Positions 26,035 through 34,842 of a DNA stretch of 64,000 bases are shown here, in pieces (the stretch's first letter is position 1; every line of letters begins with the position of its first letter). This stretch comes from Candidatus Bathyarchaeum tardum (GTDB lineage: Archaea > Thermoproteota > Bathyarchaeia > Bathyarchaeales > Bathyarchaeaceae): positions 179,730 through 243,729 of the forward strand of contig JARVGH010000005.1 in the NCBI GenBank assembly GCA_029762755.1. The letters run 5' to 3'. Under the pieces are notes generated by a model, which saw only the letters and a program-made list of their open reading frames with translations, was not told the origin of the DNA and made no database searches. The position numbers and the translations under genes were made by a program.

Positions 26035-26818
26035 ATTTTTGGCTGGCTTCTCCAGCGATAAATTCTGTCTTGCCTGATATCAAGTAGCCCTCTGGTCGCA
26101 GGGAGTTATAGAAATGTCCGTAAATTATTTGTTGAATTTCTCTGGAAAAGTAGATCATGACATTTCGGCATAAAATTAAATCCAGGTTCCGGCGCACCGG
26201 TGGAGCCATTAAATCTTGTTTTTCGAAATGAATAATTTCTTTTATAAAGTGTTTAACCTTGTATATGTTGTCTTCAAAGTCAAAATATTTTTCAAGCAAC
26301 TTTTTGTTGATGCTTTCTGTTGCTCGTTTATCGTATTCTCCACGGGCTGACTTGTCCAGAACTGTTTCATCGATGTCTGAAGCGTATATTGTAACTCGTC
26401 GTTCTTTTGGTGGAATTTTTGAAACTTCATGAATTAGCATGGCTAGAGAATATGGCTCTTCACCTGTTGCGCATCCTGCGCTCCAAATTCTAATCCATGG
26501 TTTGGATGAGAATATGAGTTTAGGAAGAAGTGTGTCTTTCAAAAAATCGTAGACGTCTGTGTCCCTGAAGAATTTGGTGTAGTTTACTGTGACATCGTCG
26601 ATTAATCGCTTAAATTCTTCTGGGTTTGTTTTAAGAAATTGCATGTACTTGGAGTAAGTGTGAGTTTTTGTTAGGGTTAATCTTACTTTTAATCGCCTTT
26701 TCAAGTAAGACTCACGGTAGTAATCAAAATTAATTCCCGTACCTTGATTCATTACCTCTTTGAGCATTTGAAAATCAATTTCAGTGCCTACGTCTACAGT
26801 TGAACATGTTTGATTCAC
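25991..26818 (-). CDS. cheR: Chemotaxis receptor methyltransferase
   Basis: The 275-residue protein has the CheR N-terminal helical domain (GINFDYYRESYLKRRLKVRL, DDVTVNYTKFFRD) and the SAM-binding Rossmann domain (IRIWSAGCATGEEPYSLAML, IYASDIDETVL, LDLILCRNVMIYFS, LRPEGYLISG). It methylates glutamates of the receptor. GTG 26818 has GGTGG seven bases upstream. About 200 bases separate it from the cheC gene upstream on the same strand. Its 3' end is followed by a cheW-like remnant. Confidence 0.94.
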   Translation of the reverse strand: MNQTCSTVDVGTEIDFQMLKEVMNQGTGINFDYYRESYLKRRLKVRLTLTKTHTYSKYMQFLKTNPEEFKRLIDDVTVNYTKFFRDTDVYDFLKDTLLPKLIFSSKPWIRIWSAGCATGEEPYSLAMLIHEVSKIPPKERRVTIYASDIDETVLDKSARGEYDKRATESINKKLLEKYFDFEDNIYKVKHFIKEIIHFEKQDLMAPPVRRNLDLILCRNVMIYFSREIQQIIYGHFYNSLRPEGYLISGKTEFIAGEASQKFVDVNSKCRIYQKG

Positions 26819-27014
26819 TTAGTTTCCACCCACACACCTTATCAAACAACTTCAGCTTCTAGATAGGAGTTATGAACTCTTAGTTAATATTTTCAATAAC
26901 CCCAACAATTATTCAAACAACAATTTTCTGCAATCAAAGGTGAACGCCAATAACTCATTTGTGTAAACAAAAAACCGCAATGTGTCAATCTTGGATAGAA
27001 TATAGTTGGTTTCA

Positions 27015-27671
27015 CTATAGCCATTCTTGGCTCTGTGTTACAAGTAATTCTTGGAGTTCTACACTTGGGAAAACTACTAAGCTTCCTCCGACTTCGCTGG
27101 TGCTTCGTCTGAAACAAGCGTCAAACACTAATGCGGCCTCTGTAAGTAAGGCCTGTTTTACAAGAAAGCTATCTAGAACACACTCAAAAGGTCCTCTGAC
27201 CAGGCTGGGTGGTCTTGGAACCATTTCCACTCCAGTAAAGTCTGCAATTGCACTGAGAAATCCGCCAATCATGATATTTCCCAATTCTGCTACTGCAGAG
27301 TTTTCTGTGTCTTCGTCAAGTTCTTCGGGTGTGGTCATTGCCATCATGGCTGCGATTCTTTTTGCCTCTTCCATTTCTAATACCAATAAAATGTCGCAGT
27401 CTGCCTCTCCTCGTAGTTGCATGTAAATGACCGTCATCATGTTATCACGGCTTCCAAACAGCCTTGGAACCAAATGTGGAGGTGAAACATGCAATCGGGG
27501 GACTTCTACTACTATTCTTTCGTTGAGGATGTCTGCAAGGGCTGTGGTTGCGTTTCCTGAACCTATGTTTCCTAATTCTAAAAGTATGTCACAGTTAAGT
27601 TGATTTTCTGGGTCAAAAGATTCCAGATTTTGACTGTTATTTTGTTTAAATGTTTGCAATTTTAAACCCAA
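27015..27671 (-). CDS. cheC: CheC-family phosphatase, paralogue 1
   Basis: The 218-residue CheC-like protein has two repeats of the phosphatase motif: LLELGNIGSGNATTALADIL near the start and AVAELGNIMIGGFLSAIADF in the middle, each with the ExxN pair. CheC dephosphorylates CheY-P and can bind CheD. Its start TTG 27671 overlaps the other cheC stop by ten bases. A TTG four codons later with AGGA ahead is also possible. The C-terminal strand EVGGSLVVFPSVELQELL matches the paralogue, so the two arose by duplication. Confidence 0.88.
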   Translation of the reverse strand: MGLKLQTFKQNNSQNLESFDPENQLNCDILLELGNIGSGNATTALADILNERIVVEVPRLHVSPPHLVPRLFGSRDNMMTVIYMQLRGEADCDILLVLEMEEAKRIAAMMAMTTPEELDEDTENSAVAELGNIMIGGFLSAIADFTGVEMVPRPPSLVRGPFECVLDSFLVKQALLTEAALVFDACFRRSTSEVGGSLVVFPSVELQELLVTQSQEWL

Positions 27672-28279
27672 TCCTTTGCTTTATCTGTTAACGCTTTGTG
27701 CATTTCTTCACTTGGGAACATCATTAGGACGCCACTTATGTTTCCGTCAGAACGTTTGAAATGTGTGTCAAAGATTATTGCCACATCAGAGTTGACTAAC
27801 TGTTTTCCTGTGAACTTTTCAAATATTCTTTCAAAGGAATCTGTTGTTCGTTCAGGTGGGTAAGGTACCAAATTTACACTTGTAAAATCAGACAATGCCG
27901 CTAAGAACGAACCGATTACAATGTTTCCGAGCTCTTCTATTGCAGAAGTTTCCATTTCTGGGTCTAACTCTTCAATGGGCATCATTGTCATCATTGATGC
28001 TATTTTTTTTGCTTCTTTGTTTTCGAAAATCAGCAAGACATCGCAGTCGGCGTCTCCTCGTAGTTGCATGTAAATTCCAGTTGATTCAACACCCTGTTGT
28101 TCGTAAAAGTCTTGAACCCGTTCATTTGGCACAGCGTGAATTTTTGGAACTTCTATGGATATTTGTTCCTGAAAAATTTCAGATAACGATGTAGCTGCGT
28201 TACCTGCACCTATGCTTCCTAATTCTAGAAAGATTTCAAGATCTAGGTCATTGCTTTTTTGCATTGCTTTTTCTATCAT
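27662..28279 (-). CDS. cheC: CheC-family phosphatase, paralogue 2 (first motif altered)
   Basis: This 205-residue CheC-like protein has a first motif FLELGSIGAGNAATSLSEI in which the usual asparagine after ELG is serine, and an intact second motif AIEELGNIVIGSFLAALSDF. The first active site may be weakened, leaving one working centre as in CheX-like or one-site members. Residues YMQLRGDADCDVLLIF are almost shared with paralogue 1. ATG 28279 overlaps the cheD stop by four bases; the end overlaps paralogue 1. With CheD and CheY it forms the adaptation system. Confidence 0.88.
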   Translation of the reverse strand: MIEKAMQKSNDLDLEIFLELGSIGAGNAATSLSEIFQEQISIEVPKIHAVPNERVQDFYEQQGVESTGIYMQLRGDADCDVLLIFENKEAKKIASMMTMMPIEELDPEMETSAIEELGNIVIGSFLAALSDFTSVNLVPYPPERTTDSFERIFEKFTGKQLVNSDVAIIFDTHFKRSDGNISGVLMMFPSEEMHKALTDKAKDWV

Positions 28280-28794
28280 ATTTTTGTAGCATCTCCATTT
28301 CCGTTTCGCACGTAAACTTCTCCGGTAACAACATTGAATGTAACTTTTCGGCCAACTATTCCTGTAACGTCTTCTGCCAACAGTTTAATCCCATGTTCTG
28401 TTAGCGCCTGTTTCACTGCTTCCACATTTTTTGTTCCAATATTCATTGTATTAGAATTCAAGTTAGGAAACATGTTAGCGCCGCCTGCAATTTTGGCCGA
28501 TAAGGCGAAGCTGCATTTTCCTGATTGCTTTAGTGCTTTTGTTAATGCTGGAACTGCTGTGTCAGCGTATTTTGAATGCAAAACGTCTTTACGGCATATG
28601 CTAGAACTTGGTAGCATTATATGAGCCATTCCGCCGCACTTGTTTATTGGGTCATGGATGCATATCGCGACGCATGAGCCAACATTTGTTACCAGAGAAA
28701 CTGGTCTTCGTTCAATTTTCATTTCTGCCATGTCTACCCTGACTTCTTCTAGATGTCCCATTTTTGGACTTTGAGTGGTTGTAGTTGATGACAT
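28276..28794 (-). CDS. cheD: Chemoreceptor glutamine deamidase
   Basis: The CheD core shows VTNVGSCVAICIHDP with the catalytic cysteine, GGMAHIMLP with the histidine, KIAGGANMF and NIGTKNVEAVKQAL, followed by GRKVTFNVVTGEVYVR. CheD deamidates receptor glutamines and is modulated by CheC. ATG 28794 is preferred; a GTG at 28911 has GAGGA near the cheY stop and an open frame, but would add 39 residues with no resemblance to CheD. If that start is used the gene would be coupled to cheY. It overlaps cheC paralogue 2 by four bases. Confidence 0.88.
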   Translation of the reverse strand: MSSTTTTQSPKMGHLEEVRVDMAEMKIERRPVSLVTNVGSCVAICIHDPINKCGGMAHIMLPSSSICRKDVLHSKYADTAVPALTKALKQSGKCSFALSAKIAGGANMFPNLNSNTMNIGTKNVEAVKQALTEHGIKLLAEDVTGIVGRKVTFNVVTGEVYVRNGNGDATKI

Positions 28795-28921
28795 TAAAGA
28801 TGAAAAAATTGGTTTAGTTGTGCATGTTGAATCAAACCTGTTTGGTATTTTGGTTAGGTGTGTGTTTAATGGATTATTTGTTAATAGCAGTTGGAGAAGT
28901 CGGGTCCACACGGGGATGTCC

Positions 28922-29290
28922 TCAGCAGTATTTGGACAAAACTTCTAGAACTTTCTGGGGTTTGAAAGGTTTGGTTACGAAGTCCTTGGCTCCAGACTTC
29001 AAAGCTTCAACGATGAGGCTTTGTTGACCCATGCTGCTGCACATTACACATTTTGCTGCGGGGTCTTCTTCCATTATTTTTTTTAGGGCTTCAATTCCAT
29101 CTTTGGTCATTTCCCCTGCTGGCATTACTATGTCCATTAGAACTAGGTCTGGTTTGTGTTGTCTGTATAGTAGTATTGCTTCGTCTCCTGAACCTGCTTC
29201 TGCGATTACGTCGTGTCCTGATTGCATGACAATTCGTTTAAGCACGTTTCTCATGAATGAAGCATCGTCTGCTATTAGAACTCCTGCCAT
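28922..29290 (-). CDS. cheY: Chemotaxis response regulator
   Basis: This 122-residue stand-alone receiver has LIADDASFMRNVL, the phospho-acceptor in DLVLMDIVMPAGEMTKDG, CVMCSSMGQQ and the lysine of DFVTKPFKP. It carries the signal from CheA to the filament motor. ATG 29290 has GGAGG ahead. It is the first gene of the minus-strand run cheY-cheD-cheC-cheC, and an insert after the acceptor aspartate (PAGEMTKDG) is the loop seen in archaeal CheY. Confidence 0.93.
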   Translation of the reverse strand: MAGVLIADDASFMRNVLKRIVMQSGHDVIAEAGSGDEAILLYRQHKPDLVLMDIVMPAGEMTKDGIEALKKIMEEDPAAKCVMCSSMGQQSLIVEALKSGAKDFVTKPFKPQKVLEVLSKYC

Positions 29291-29487
29291 GGTTAAAATC
29301 CTCCATAACCTCTTGGTTTGGTTGTGGTTTTTAATGTTAAGATTCTCATTACGTTCCCACCCGAGAACGAGTAATAGTGAAAAACCAATAAAAATATTAT
29401 GTCTTAATATATTCGATTACTATGACCTATTACTGAACAATACCAAAAAACCCTAACAACAATCAAGTTTAACAAAAAAGGCAAAAA

Positions 29488-29832
29488 CTACACAATATAT
29501 CTGAGCTTTTTTGTTTCACTTTGTTGCTTGAGCCAACTCTCGCTCACAAAGGACCACGTAAACTCATTATTTTCAATCTGTAACACAAGCAAAAGATCAG
29601 AATTATCCAATCTGGTGTATTCTAATAATACTTCGTACATTTTTTGTGAAATGTCAAAATCCAAATCAACCATCTGACCGCCATCAACTTGTTTTGCCCG
29701 AAAAATCGCATTATACTTCTGGTTTGATTCAGAAAATTCAACATTCACTTGGTCAACATAATACAACGAATTTTCATACTTCAAAATAACATGACGAGCG
29801 TTATCAGACCGAGTTTCCACCCTCTTAACCAT
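29488..29832 (-). CDS. Unknown 114-aa protein at the head of the che block
   Basis: No family was recognised. The protein is small, soluble and alpha/beta, with basic ends and an acidic middle (DLDFDISQKMYEVLLEYTRLDNSDLLLVLQIENNEFTW). It lies upstream of cheY on the same strand with a 197-base gap, so it could be separately expressed. Euryarchaeal CheF, the CheY-archaellum adaptor, lies in a similar context but is longer, so a functional analogue is only a guess. Confidence 0.65.
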   Translation of the reverse strand: MVKRVETRSDNARHVILKYENSLYYVDQVNVEFSESNQKYNAIFRAKQVDGGQMVDLDFDISQKMYEVLLEYTRLDNSDLLLVLQIENNEFTWSFVSESWLKQQSETKKLRYIV

Positions 29833-30164
29833 AACAAATCAACTGCTAGTGTGTTTTCAAGAAACACTATTAACTAACAATAAAATGTTAACACTTAAAG
29901 GGTGTTTCCATCATCGATGCATTACAAAAAATAAAAATCTGAATGAACTGCTTATTTTTTACCTTTTTTCCTCTGTTCCCAAAACTTGTTCTTTTGTCTA
30001 CTATGTGTTGATGTAATCCATTTTTATATATGAATTCAACAATTTCTGCTCTACTGTCAATTTCAGGGGAATGTTAAGAACTACGGTGATGTGCACATGT
30101 TACTACATTATTTAATATTTTTTCTTTTTTAGTTTTTTTCTAGGCTTATTTTCATGACAAATAT
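29833..30164. other. Intergenic divergent promoter region
   Basis: It lies between the 114-aa gene and the propeller surface protein. A short inverted repeat (GTGTTT and AAACAC around TCAAG) lies just upstream of the 114-aa gene. No coding frame of note was seen. Confidence 0.35.
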
Positions 30165-30211
30165 TATATACATTTCGATTGAATACCAATATTTATTATG
30201 AAGGGAAAAAA
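30165..30211 (+). promoter_or_regulatory. TATA box and leader of the propeller surface protein
   Basis: TATATACATTT at 30165-30175 is followed after 36 bases by the ATG, with GAAGGGA as Shine-Dalgarno. The same TATA motif, spacing and Shine-Dalgarno precede the paralogue at 61848. Confidence 0.6.
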
Positions 30212-32785
30212 ATGAAAAAACTAGATTATAATAGAAAAATTTTTGCAATCGTTTTGGCTCTGATGTTGACAATTTCAACTATAATTGTTATTTTGCCAAC
30301 AGTCAGCGGACAAGAATACGATTACAGTAAAACAGCATATGCATACATTGGTGCTACACCAAACCCCGTAGGTGTAAATCAAGAAGTATTGCTGCACGTA
30401 GGAATCACGGACTATCTAAATGTAGTAAGTGATGGATGGGAAGGTCTAACAGTTACCGTTACTGACCCTAACGGAAACGAAGAAACTCTTGGTCCATTCA
30501 GAACAGACTCTACAGGTGGAACCGGAACAATATTCGTACCCACAATGATTGGAACATATACCCTCCAAACACATTTCCCTGCACAAACTTACACGTGGAC
30601 TTCACCCCCAGTGTTTGACCCCGAATTCGTTGGTACTATACTGTATGAAGCTGATGACAGTGAAGAACTAGAACTTGTTGTAAATCAAGATCCAAAAGAA
30701 TACTACACTCCTTCACCATTTCCAAATGAATACTGGAGCCGACCAATAGATGGACAAAATCGAGAATGGTACAGTATTGCTGGCAACTGGGTTGATCGTC
30801 CAGCAAACAGTTATGCACCTTACAACGATTATGCTCCTGAAACAGCCCACATATTATGGACTGATTGGTTAGAACTTGGTGGTGTCGCCGGTGGAGCAAC
30901 TGGATTTCACGCTTTTGATTGTGGTGACGCGTACGAAGGAAAATTCGTTGGCTCTGTAGTTATTGGTGGTATACTGTTCTATAACAAATATCACTCTGGA
31001 TTAGCCGGAGGTCCTGAATCTCAGATAGTTGTTGCGACTAATCTACACACAGGTGAAGTATTATGGGAAAAACCATTAACTGCTCCTGATGGATCGGTTC
31101 ATAGACTTGCTTTTGGTCAAACATTTTATTTTGACTCCTTTAACTATCACGCAGTTTTTGATTTTCTATGGGCAACAGAATCAATTTTTGATTTTGCCAC
31201 ATTTACCTCTAAAAATATTTGGCATGCTTTTGATCCTCTAACAGGAATCTGGCAATACTCAATGGAAAACGTCCCAGCTGGAAGTATAATGTTTGGAGCT
31301 AGTACAACTATCCGAGGGGACAACGGTGAAATCATAATTTATAACATCAATACTGCAGCCGGTTGGTTGGCAAAATGGAACTCAACCCGCGTAATCTTCG
31401 GTGATGGCGTAGGTTTTGATACCGGAAGTTTCAGACCATATGGTCAAACATGGGATGGGAACAGAGGCTATGAATACAATGTTACAATTCCAACTGGTTT
31501 GCCTGGAGCAATACGATTCATAACTCAAGATAAAGCTGTTGGAAACGATGTTTCTGGATGGGGTGGTATTGGAGACGATCCTGTTAATCAATGGTGTCTT
31601 AGTTTAGAAGATGGAGATTTGGTGTGGCAAAACACATGGGTTCCCCCACAAGGTGACTTGGGCATATCGTATGGTGCTTCTAGTAGCGAAGAAGGAATTT
31701 TCACATTACAGGCAAAAGAAACAAGGCAAGTTTGGGCATTCGATATAAATACTGGTGAAGAACTTTGGGGACCTACTGAATCGATGCCATATTTGGGTAT
31801 ATATGGAATGATAAGTAACATAGCAGAAGGCAAAGTTATTGTAGCAGCTCGAATGGCTGGAGTCGTGAATGCATACGATTCTAACACCGGTAATTTAATC
31901 TGGTCTTATGATGCATCCGATCCATTCAATGAAATTCTGTGGGGCAATTCTTGGCCAGTACAGCCTGTGTTCATAACTGATGGAAAAATTTACCTTGGTC
32001 ACAGTGAGCACTCTCCAGTTGATCCTAAACCGCGGGGTGCTCCATTCATATGCCTTGATCTTGATGATGGTTCAGTAATCTGGAGAGCAGATGGGTTATT
32101 CCGTCAAACAGATTGGGGTGGTAAAGCCGTAATAGGCGACAGCATAATTGCAACAATGGATTCATATGACCAACGTATCTATGCCATCGGCAAGGGTGCA
32201 AGTAAAACTACACTTACTGCTTCACCCAAAGGTGCAACAGTAGGAAGCAGCGTAATACTAGAAGGCATGATCACCGACATATCACCAGGAACTAATGACA
32301 TTGAGTTAACAACAAGGTTCCCCAATGGAGTTCCAGCAGTAGCAGATGAATCCATGAGCGAATGGATGCTATACGTCTACAAACACATGGCTCGCCCCTC
32401 AAACACAAATGGAGTTACAGTAATCTTCTGGGCAGTTACTCCTGAAGGAAATACAATGGACATTGGTCGAACCACAACAGACAGCAACGGATACTACAGC
32501 TTCTCGTTCAGACCAGAACTTGAAGGCATATACACCATATTTGCAACCTTTGAAGGAACTGCAGGATACTACGGTTCAAACACACAAACTGCTATTGTAG
32601 TAGACCCCGCACCTACACCTGCAGCACCTATTGAACCTGAAGAACCAGAAACCCCCGAAGTGCCTATTGAACCAACCCAACCAGAAGCACCGTTGATCAC
32701 CACTGAAATGGCAATCGTCATAGCAGTTGCAGTTATTGCACTCATCAGCGTAGCAGTGTTCTTTGTGCTAAGAAGGCGAAAATAA
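30212..32785 (+). CDS. Surface-anchored PQQ-like beta-propeller protein
   Basis: This protein of about 857 residues has a signal peptide (about residues 8-34, ending in SGQ), an Ig-like N-terminal domain (residues 40-150), the conserved ETAHILWTDWLELGG region, then PQQ-like propeller blades with repeated LHTGEVLWEK, INTGEELWGP, SNTGNLIWSY and LDDGSVIWRA units. A C-terminal Ig-like domain, a Pro/Glu-rich stalk (about 50 residues), one membrane helix and RRRK end the chain. The first ATG in the leader (30198) opens only a short frame. Such proteins are common on archaeal cell surfaces; binding of PQQ is not shown. A paralogue lies at the right end of the window. Confidence 0.87.
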   Translation: MKKLDYNRKIFAIVLALMLTISTIIVILPTVSGQEYDYSKTAYAYIGATPNPVGVNQEVLLHVGITDYLNVVSDGWEGLTVTVTDPNGNEETLGPFRTDSTGGTGTIFVPTMIGTYTLQTHFPAQTYTWTSPPVFDPEFVGTILYEADDSEELELVVNQDPKEYYTPSPFPNEYWSRPIDGQNREWYSIAGNWVDRPANSYAPYNDYAPETAHILWTDWLELGGVAGGATGFHAFDCGDAYEGKFVGSVVIGGILFYNKYHSGLAGGPESQIVVATNLHTGEVLWEKPLTAPDGSVHRLAFGQTFYFDSFNYHAVFDFLWATESIFDFATFTSKNIWHAFDPLTGIWQYSMENVPAGSIMFGASTTIRGDNGEIIIYNINTAAGWLAKWNSTRVIFGDGVGFDTGSFRPYGQTWDGNRGYEYNVTIPTGLPGAIRFITQDKAVGNDVSGWGGIGDDPVNQWCLSLEDGDLVWQNTWVPPQGDLGISYGASSSEEGIFTLQAKETRQVWAFDINTGEELWGPTESMPYLGIYGMISNIAEGKVIVAARMAGVVNAYDSNTGNLIWSYDASDPFNEILWGNSWPVQPVFITDGKIYLGHSEHSPVDPKPRGAPFICLDLDDGSVIWRADGLFRQTDWGGKAVIGDSIIATMDSYDQRIYAIGKGASKTTLTASPKGATVGSSVILEGMITDISPGTNDIELTTRFPNGVPAVADESMSEWMLYVYKHMARPSNTNGVTVIFWAVTPEGNTMDIGRTTTDSNGYYSFSFRPELEGIYTIFATFEGTAGYYGSNTQTAIVVDPAPTPAAPIEPEEPETPEVPIEPTQPEAPLITTEMAIVIAVAVIALISVAVFFVLRRRK

Positions 32786-33002
32786 CCAATTTTCCCTCCC
32801 TTTTTCTTTTTTGGGAGTAAAAGTATGGGAGAAATGGGGCTGAAAAGGCTCAAACACAAAAAATGAAAAAATAACCAAAGTGATAGTAGCAAATTTTTTT
32901 CATTTTTTATCCTCAATAGCCTGTGCTAGAGTCTCAGTAAACCCATTTCTTTCTTGACAAACCTAGTTTTGAGTTAATAAAGAAAAAAGGGAATATGCCC
33001 AT

Positions 33003-33473
33003 TTATTGGGCAAAAAAATAGTTTGTTTCTGTTATTGTGCCGTTTTCCCATGTGCCTTCCCAGTTCAATGAATAAGGAATCGAGATCATTCCAGAGGGTA
33101 CAGAATATTCAACTTTAACATCAAATGTTGGGTTAGCAACTATTGGGTACGAGATTTCAACAGTCCAGCCTTCACTTTGATAGTTATAGAGTCCAGCACC
33201 TAGAAGACCTGTTTCTACAAGTCCACCAGTCCATTCAAAATTGTTTATCAAAACTGTTACATCTGGGTGGTTATCTTGGATGTATTGTATAATCTCATCC
33301 CTAATTTGTTCAGGCGAAGAAATTTCTGAATTTAGAGAATCGTTTGTTTCATTTGGTACAATATTTTCATTTTGATTTGAGCCTGCCAAGACCCAAGCAA
33401 TGCTACTGCAGCAAACTAAAACGGCTGCAAAAACAGCAATCCACAGATATTTTTTATTTCGTTTTTGGTTCAT
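33003..33473 (-). CDS. Secreted or N-terminally anchored protein, unknown
   Basis: The 156-residue protein has a basic start, one hydrophobic helix (residues 9-30, WIAVFAAVLVCCSSIAWVLAG) and an outside part with N-glycosylation sequons. The middle (SPEQIRDEIIQYIQDNHPDV) looks helical and the end is beta-rich (GWTVEISYPIVANPTFDVKVEY). Cysteines in the helix might serve as a lipid anchor, though no clear lipobox follows. It converges with the propeller-protein gene. No family is recognised. Confidence 0.65.
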   Translation of the reverse strand: MNQKRNKKYLWIAVFAAVLVCCSSIAWVLAGSNQNENIVPNETNDSLNSEISSPEQIRDEIIQYIQDNHPDVTVLINNFEWTGGLVETGLLGAGLYNYQSEGWTVEISYPIVANPTFDVKVEYSVPSGMISIPYSLNWEGTWENGTITETNYFFAQ

Positions 33474-33694
33474 TGTTTTTCACCACATAACAAATGCTAA
33501 AATAACAAACTTAATGCCATGCTTTAGAACATAGTGTTCTATTTGCTAGAACAGAATAACTTTTCAAAAAACGGTATAATTTGAGATGTTTTTCCAGATT
33601 TACTTCTTAACCCGATGATAACTAAAGCTGAACTAAAAAATTGTGGTAAAATATCATGAAGAAACTTCTGGAATACTGTTTGTTGGATTAGTGA

Positions 33695-33841
33695 CTAATT
33701 GTTGTGGTTGTTTTCATCTAATGTGTAAGGCTTCTCTGCAATTTCATCTCCATTTATATCTACCCAGTAATGGTCACTTCTGAGCTTCCTTTTGTAGATG
33801 AATCCAGCCTTTTGTTGTCTTTTACCGCTGAATCAGGACAT
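33695..33841 (-). pseudogene. Small basic ORF interrupted by TGA at codon 3
   Basis: On the minus strand ATG-TCC-TGA is followed in the same frame by about 45 codons of sensible protein: FSGKRQQKAGFIYKRKLRSD, HYWVDINGDEIAEKPYTL, then DENNHNN and a stop. Without the TGA it would be a 48-residue basic protein. No alternative ATG, GTG or TTG lies before the conserved-looking part except possibly further in. A lost gene, a sequencing or assembly error (TGA for TGG or CGA) or recoding are possible. No family is recognised. Confidence 0.4.
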
Positions 33842-33910
33842 AACCCAGCAGTTTATTGTTCTAATTGTGAAATAAGCCTGAAAACCAAATAAAAGAGGAA
33901 TTTTTACTCC

Positions 33911-34129
33911 TTATAATTTTTTATTGGTTTCTTCGATAATTTTTACAAAAGTGTGTTTTTTTTGTGCCCACGGAGCTGTGGTTTTTTTATGAGTCCTGAC
34001 TAGTCCTGCATTCCTAAGGTTCGGAATTGCACCCCACATCATTTTAGGAATATTGGAAATATGTACGTCTTTTTGTTCTTTAATATAGTTGTATGTTTTC
34101 TTTTCAAATTCTGTAATTGTTCTTGCCAT
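33911..34129 (-). CDS. Small winged-helix-like DNA-binding protein
   Basis: The 72-residue protein (FEKKTYNYIKEQKDVHISN, PKMMWGAIPNLRNAGLVRTH) has the pattern of a helix-turn-helix with a short wing: a helix, a recognition helix near residues 30-45 and a basic end. GGAGGGAG lies just before ATG 34129. It would act as a compact regulator; targets are unknown. Two copies of GATAGTATC lie 50-80 bases upstream and could be its own operator. Confidence 0.65.
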   Translation of the reverse strand: MARTITEFEKKTYNYIKEQKDVHISNIPKMMWGAIPNLRNAGLVRTHKKTTAPWAQKKHTFVKIIEETNKKL

Positions 34130-34204
34130 TTATCTCCCTCCTATGCATTAAAACTAGGATACTATCTTGGTGCGTGATACTATCTAAATTAGTACATTTT
34201 TATC

Positions 34205-34309
34205 TCACTTTTTGAGATCGCACCTATCTTCTTTTGCGTGACCTTTTTCGCGGAAAAAAATTAATTTCCCGCAGTACCGACATTTTTGTAACAAATATTT
34301 CAGGACCAT
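34205..34309 (-). CDS. Zinc-finger-like microprotein, 34 aa
   Basis: A 34-codon frame on the minus strand encodes MVLKYLLQKCRYCGKL and ends KGHAKEDRCDLKK. The cysteines and histidine are spaced CX2CX10HX4C, a plausible zinc-binding knuckle. It lies upstream of the winged-helix gene on the same strand. There is no clear Shine-Dalgarno, but TATAATAAT lies directly before the ATG. The stop codon falls in a small hairpin (ATCTCA and TGAGAT, 34202-34219). Confidence 0.45.
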   Translation of the reverse strand: MVLKYLLQKCRYCGKLIFFREKGHAKEDRCDLKK

Positions 34310-34333
34310 ATTATTATAGGTAATTGTGGCATA

Positions 34334-34432
34334 TTAACAGTTTGTTAATTGATAATTATCGTTATACATGAAGTAAAAAATAATGCAAATACAAATTAAT
34401 ATAGTGAAAATTGACAAAAATATTTTTCCCAT
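34334..34432 (-). CDS. Possible single-helix membrane microprotein, 32 aa
   Basis: A 32-codon minus-strand frame (MGKIFLSIFTILICICIIFY, then FMYNDNYQLTNC) is almost wholly one hydrophobic helix. It has no Shine-Dalgarno and AT-rich DNA easily yields such frames, so support is weak. Confidence 0.2.
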   Translation of the reverse strand: MGKIFLSIFTILICICIIFYFMYNDNYQLTNC

Positions 34433-34842
34433 TTTTCAAAAATAGACTTAGAATTTGAATACACCTGAAAAAGAAAGCTAATACTAATGCGGGAATTTGC
34501 GATTATTTTTTGTTCTTTTATAAAAGATGGTGTTTCAGTTGGTTTCGTTGCAAAGGAATGGGCTGAAAATTAAATCAGGTTTACTGTTATTTTTTCTTTA
34601 TCCTCTTATGGGGGGATGCAAAAATTGAAATTTGCTGTTGTTTGCTGGACAACAACCTGGTAATTTCGTGGTTTTGTGGAAATTTATGGTTGTCACATGT
34701 TTAACTTTTTACATGGGCTAATTTTCAGGTATATTCGTTTTATATGAAGGATCAATTTTTTTCGTGTGCTTCTCGTGTTTGAAATAATTATCATTTATTT
34801 CACAGCTTTTCATTGTTAAACCGAGTTAGATTTGCAAAATTC
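34433..34842. other. AT-rich gap downstream of the thermosome gene
   Basis: This stretch holds no convincing gene. A 28-codon plus-strand frame (34487-34573, MREFAIIFCSF) lacks a Shine-Dalgarno. Confidence 0.3.

Noticed and set aside
28795..28911. Long N-terminal extension of CheD from GTG 28911
   Set aside because: The added residues do not resemble CheD; the GAGGA before it keeps it as a minor possibility only.
32786..33002. Possible RNA gene between convergent genes
   Set aside because: Only T-rich and A-rich terminator-like runs were seen, with no structured element.
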